A DNA stretch of 46,682 nt from Methylomonas methanica (GTDB lineage Bacteria; Pseudomonadota; Gammaproteobacteria; Methylococcales; Methylomonadaceae): positions 1 through 46,682 of the forward strand of contig LUUF01000009.1 in assembly GCA_001644045.1 (NCBI GenBank), given 5' to 3'. The position numbers were made by a program, and so were the translations under genes. Each line of letters begins with the position of its first letter. Position 1 is the first letter of the stretch. This document shows, piece by piece, positions 45,565 to 46,682 of this stretch. The notes beneath the pieces were generated by a model. It was not told the DNA's origin. It made no database searches and was given only the letters and a program-made list of their open reading frames with translations.

Positions 45565-45715
45565 AGGATTATCCTCAGATTTGTTATTAATTTTTCCCCC
45601 TAGTTTGAACTGAGCTTTACAAGTAAAAGATGTTCAGCAATTCTTGCAGGAGATTGATCGCAAAAGAGTCCCTGGTGATGAAACTCTATTTTTAGTTAGA
45701 TTGATAAGACCGAAC

Positions 45716-45772
45716 CGCCACTTAGCATATATCTAAAGCCGGAAAGCGCGCTTTAAAACATACGAAGTGGCG
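45716..45772 (-). repeat. Nested inverted repeat (possible structured RNA) upstream of tal
   Basis: Outer arms of 8 bp are perfect and 41 bases apart; the 12-base palindrome AAAGCGCGCTTT sits inside. On the minus strand this could fold into a multi-stem RNA about 57 nt long, or bind a dimeric regulator. Confidence 0.4.
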
Positions 45773-45777
45773 ACTAC

Positions 45778-45801
45778 TTAACTCTGCCGAATAAGAGTTA
45801 A
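45778..45801 (-). terminator. Hairpin after the repeat membrane protein gene
   Basis: Perfect 8-base arms TTAACTCT and AGAGTTAA enclose an 8-base loop, 48 bp after the stop codon at 45850. There is no T run, so it is a weak terminator candidate or an operator. Confidence 0.4.
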
Positions 45802-45849
45802 CGATTAACCCTTAAGTTCCAGCGATCCAGCATTGGAAATCAGATGCTA

Positions 45850-46527
45850 TTAAACCTTATCGCGTAAATACTTTTCCACGCCAGTCGCTTTCGCAGCCGC
45901 CGCTTCTCTGTCTCTTACGATTTGTTTTGCCATGTATTTAGCAACACCTGTAGCCGGATTGGAATCTTGTTTTTCCAAGTATTTAGCAACACCGGTTTTG
46001 TTTGCACCCATTTTTTCCAGATACTTTTCTACACCGGTTGCACCAGTTGCCACTTGGTAATCATCCGCTGAAGAGCCTTTGGCACTTTTAGGAGACTTTT
46101 TGTTGTAGATAAAAAATCCGACTACAGCCAACAGACCCAAACCAATATAGGAAAAATCAGAAGAACCGGCTTTTTCTGTTTGTATAACGTCTACAGCCGC
46201 TTCTGCGGAAGTTGCAGAGGCAGATGATTTTGACGATTGAGCCGCACTTGGCGCAGCGGCGCTGTGTTTGTAACCGGCATCGCTATACAGCACTTTAGGT
46301 TGGAAATTAGTTGCCGGAAAAGTTGGATCTGCTTCAACTTCTTTTGCAGCCGATTTTGCGACGGGCGCAGCAGCGGCTGGCGCAGCTTTAGTATCGTTGT
46401 AATCAGGATTGGTGTAGAGCACCTTTGGCTGATAATCAGCCGCCGGATAATCCGATCCCGCCATGGCTAAGGAACTAGTCAGCATTAGAGCTGCCATTAC
46501 GCCTTTCGTTAATTCATTTCTTTTCAC
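45850..46527 (-). CDS. Membrane protein with periplasmic PAxxFQPKVLY and cytoplasmic TGVxKYLxK repeats
   Basis: Family not recognised. The start is set at a GTG (46527) by an AGGTG site 6 bases upstream, giving 225 residues; a GTG at 46536 overlaps that site. Residues 1-23 form a signal peptide ending AMA. Two similar motifs follow, YPAADYQPKVLY (27-38) and FPATNFQPKVLY (70-81), joined by Ala/Pro/Ser-rich linkers. One membrane helix (about 125-141) is followed by NKKSPKSAK, placing the tail in the cytoplasm. The tail carries four repeats: TGVEKYLEK (164-172), TGVAKYLEK (178-186), TGVAKYMAK (193-201) and TGVEKYLRD (215-223). It lies between transketolase and transaldolase genes, which suggests a link with RuMP enzymes, as an anchor or scaffold; this is inference. 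Confidence 0.8.
   Translation of the reverse strand: MKRNELTKGVMAALMLTSSLAMAGSDYPAADYQPKVLYTNPDYNDTKAAPAAAAPVAKSAAKEVEADPTFPATNFQPKVLYSDAGYKHSAAAPSAAQSSKSSASATSAEAAVDVIQTEKAGSSDFSYIGLGLLAVVGFFIYNKKSPKSAKGSSADDYQVATGATGVEKYLEKMGANKTGVAKYLEKQDSNPATGVAKYMAKQIVRDREAAAAKATGVEKYLRDKV
45859..46038 (-). repeat. Four TGVxKYLxK-encoding repeats
   Basis: The 3' quarter of the gene encodes four copies of a nine-residue motif with start-to-start spacings of 14, 15 and 22 residues. The T-G-V and K-Y positions are invariant; the fourth-from-last position is Leu or Met. Confidence 0.9.
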
Positions 46528-46552
46528 GTCTATCACCTATGCTGTTAGAAAC

Positions 46553-46584
46553 GTAAGGCTTAGATAACTCAATCCAAGCCTTAC
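46553..46584 (-). terminator. Hairpin between transketolase and the repeat protein gene
   Basis: Perfect 9-base arms GTAAGGCTT (46553-46561) and AAGCCTTAC (46576-46584) enclose a 14-base loop, 15 bp after the transketolase stop. The minus-strand sequence after it is only slightly T-rich (GTTTCT), so termination may be partial. Confidence 0.55.
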
Positions 46585-46599
46585 CTAATGTTTACAAAA

Positions 46600-46682
46600 T
46601 TAAAGAACGGCTTCCACATTAGCGACGACATTGTCCACGGTAAAGCCGAACTCTTTGAAGAGTTGACCTGCCGGGGCCGATT
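46600..46682 (-). CDS. tkt: Transketolase, C-terminal 26 residues (gene continues off the right edge)
   Basis: The visible end of the protein is SAPAGQLFKEFGFTVDNVV followed by ANVEAVL and the stop. The segment FGFTVDNVV is characteristic of the transketolase C-terminus, as in E. coli TktA. Since the left-edge transketolase runs away from the window in the same direction, these are two different gene ends and probably two paralogues, unless the sequence is a rearranged or circular piece. The 3' end lies 72 bp upstream of the repeat membrane protein gene start. Confidence 0.85.
   Translation of the reverse strand, partial: SAPAGQLFKEFGFTVDNVVANVEAVL

Larger units (their letters stand above)
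45565..45849 (-). promoter_or_regulatory. Intergenic region upstream of tal with nested inverted repeats
   Basis: This 285-bp gap contains CGCCACTT/AAGTGGCG arms (45716-45723 and 45765-45772) that enclose a perfect 12-base palindrome AAAGCGCGCTTT (45743-45754). Next to it is TTAACTCT/AGAGTTAA (45778-45785 and 45794-45801). No coding gene was seen. It should hold the tal promoter, but no clear -35/-10 pair could be fixed by eye. Confidence 0.5.

Noticed and set aside
1-46682. tRNA, rRNA, CRISPR arrays, insertion sequences or phage genes
   Set aside because: No tandem repeat-spacer pattern, no transposase or integrase coding sequence, and no tRNA-like cloverleaf was noticed; a covariance search would be needed to exclude a tRNA fully.
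1-46682. Window as a circular molecule joining the two transketolase ends
   Set aside because: Joined across the ends, the gene would have only about 168 codons, far short of the roughly 660 of a transketolase, so the ends do not form one intact gene.

Overview
The window looks like chromosome of a gammaproteobacterial type I methanotroph, most likely Methylomonas or a close relative. This is inferred from gene content only: 3-hexulose-6-phosphate synthase, transaldolase, fructose-bisphosphate aldolase and transketolase of the ribulose monophosphate (RuMP) formaldehyde pathway, a complete pqqABCDE set for the cofactor of methanol dehydrogenase, and a Pseudomonas/Vibrio-type polar flagellum and chemotaxis locus. 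No tRNA, rRNA, CRISPR array, insertion sequence or phage gene was seen.

Layout. (1) 1-1388: the start of a transketolase gene preceded by hxlA, which has a long structured leader, all on the minus strand. (2) 1447-4072: ubiX and pip, then a coiled-coil/beta-barrel outer membrane protein with its own terminator and a good sigma-70 promoter. (3) 4282-6395 plus: thiO and pyrD. (4) 6458-12295 minus: a tight run cca, DMT-like protein, rlmJ, a small membrane protein, tldD, pmbA. (5) 12389-17140 plus: a TauE/SafE permease, then pqqA, an attenuator-like terminator, pqqB, pqqC, a Uma2-family nuclease gene, pqqD and pqqE. (6) 17186-23768: divergent msbA, then five lipopolysaccharide genes (GT9, GT25, O-antigen ligase, two GT2). 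(7) 23765-43111 minus: one flagellar/chemotaxis run read as fliL-M-N-O-P-Q-R, flhB-A-F-G, fliA, cheY-Z-A-B, motC-D, parC-parP, cheW, an unlisted 54-codon gene and a DUF2802 gene. (8) 43395-46682 minus: the 3' end of a transketolase gene, an unfamiliar repeat-containing membrane protein, tal and fbaA.

How it fits together. RuMP enzymes bracket the window. HxlA fixes formaldehyde onto ribulose 5-phosphate, and aldolase, transaldolase and transketolase regenerate the acceptor. PQQ supports methanol oxidation upstream of that step. FlhF and FlhG set flagellar position and number, while ParC and ParP place the chemoreceptor array at the pole. The TldD/PmbA protease pair lies a few kilobases from pqqA, whose peptide product must be cut during PQQ synthesis.

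The most unusual item is the 225-residue protein at 45850-46527. It has two copies of a PAxxFQPKVLY-like motif on the predicted periplasmic side, one membrane helix, and four copies of a TGVxKYLxK-like motif on the predicted cytoplasmic side. It lies between transketolase and transaldolase, which suggests (inference only) a membrane anchor or scaffold connected with RuMP metabolism.
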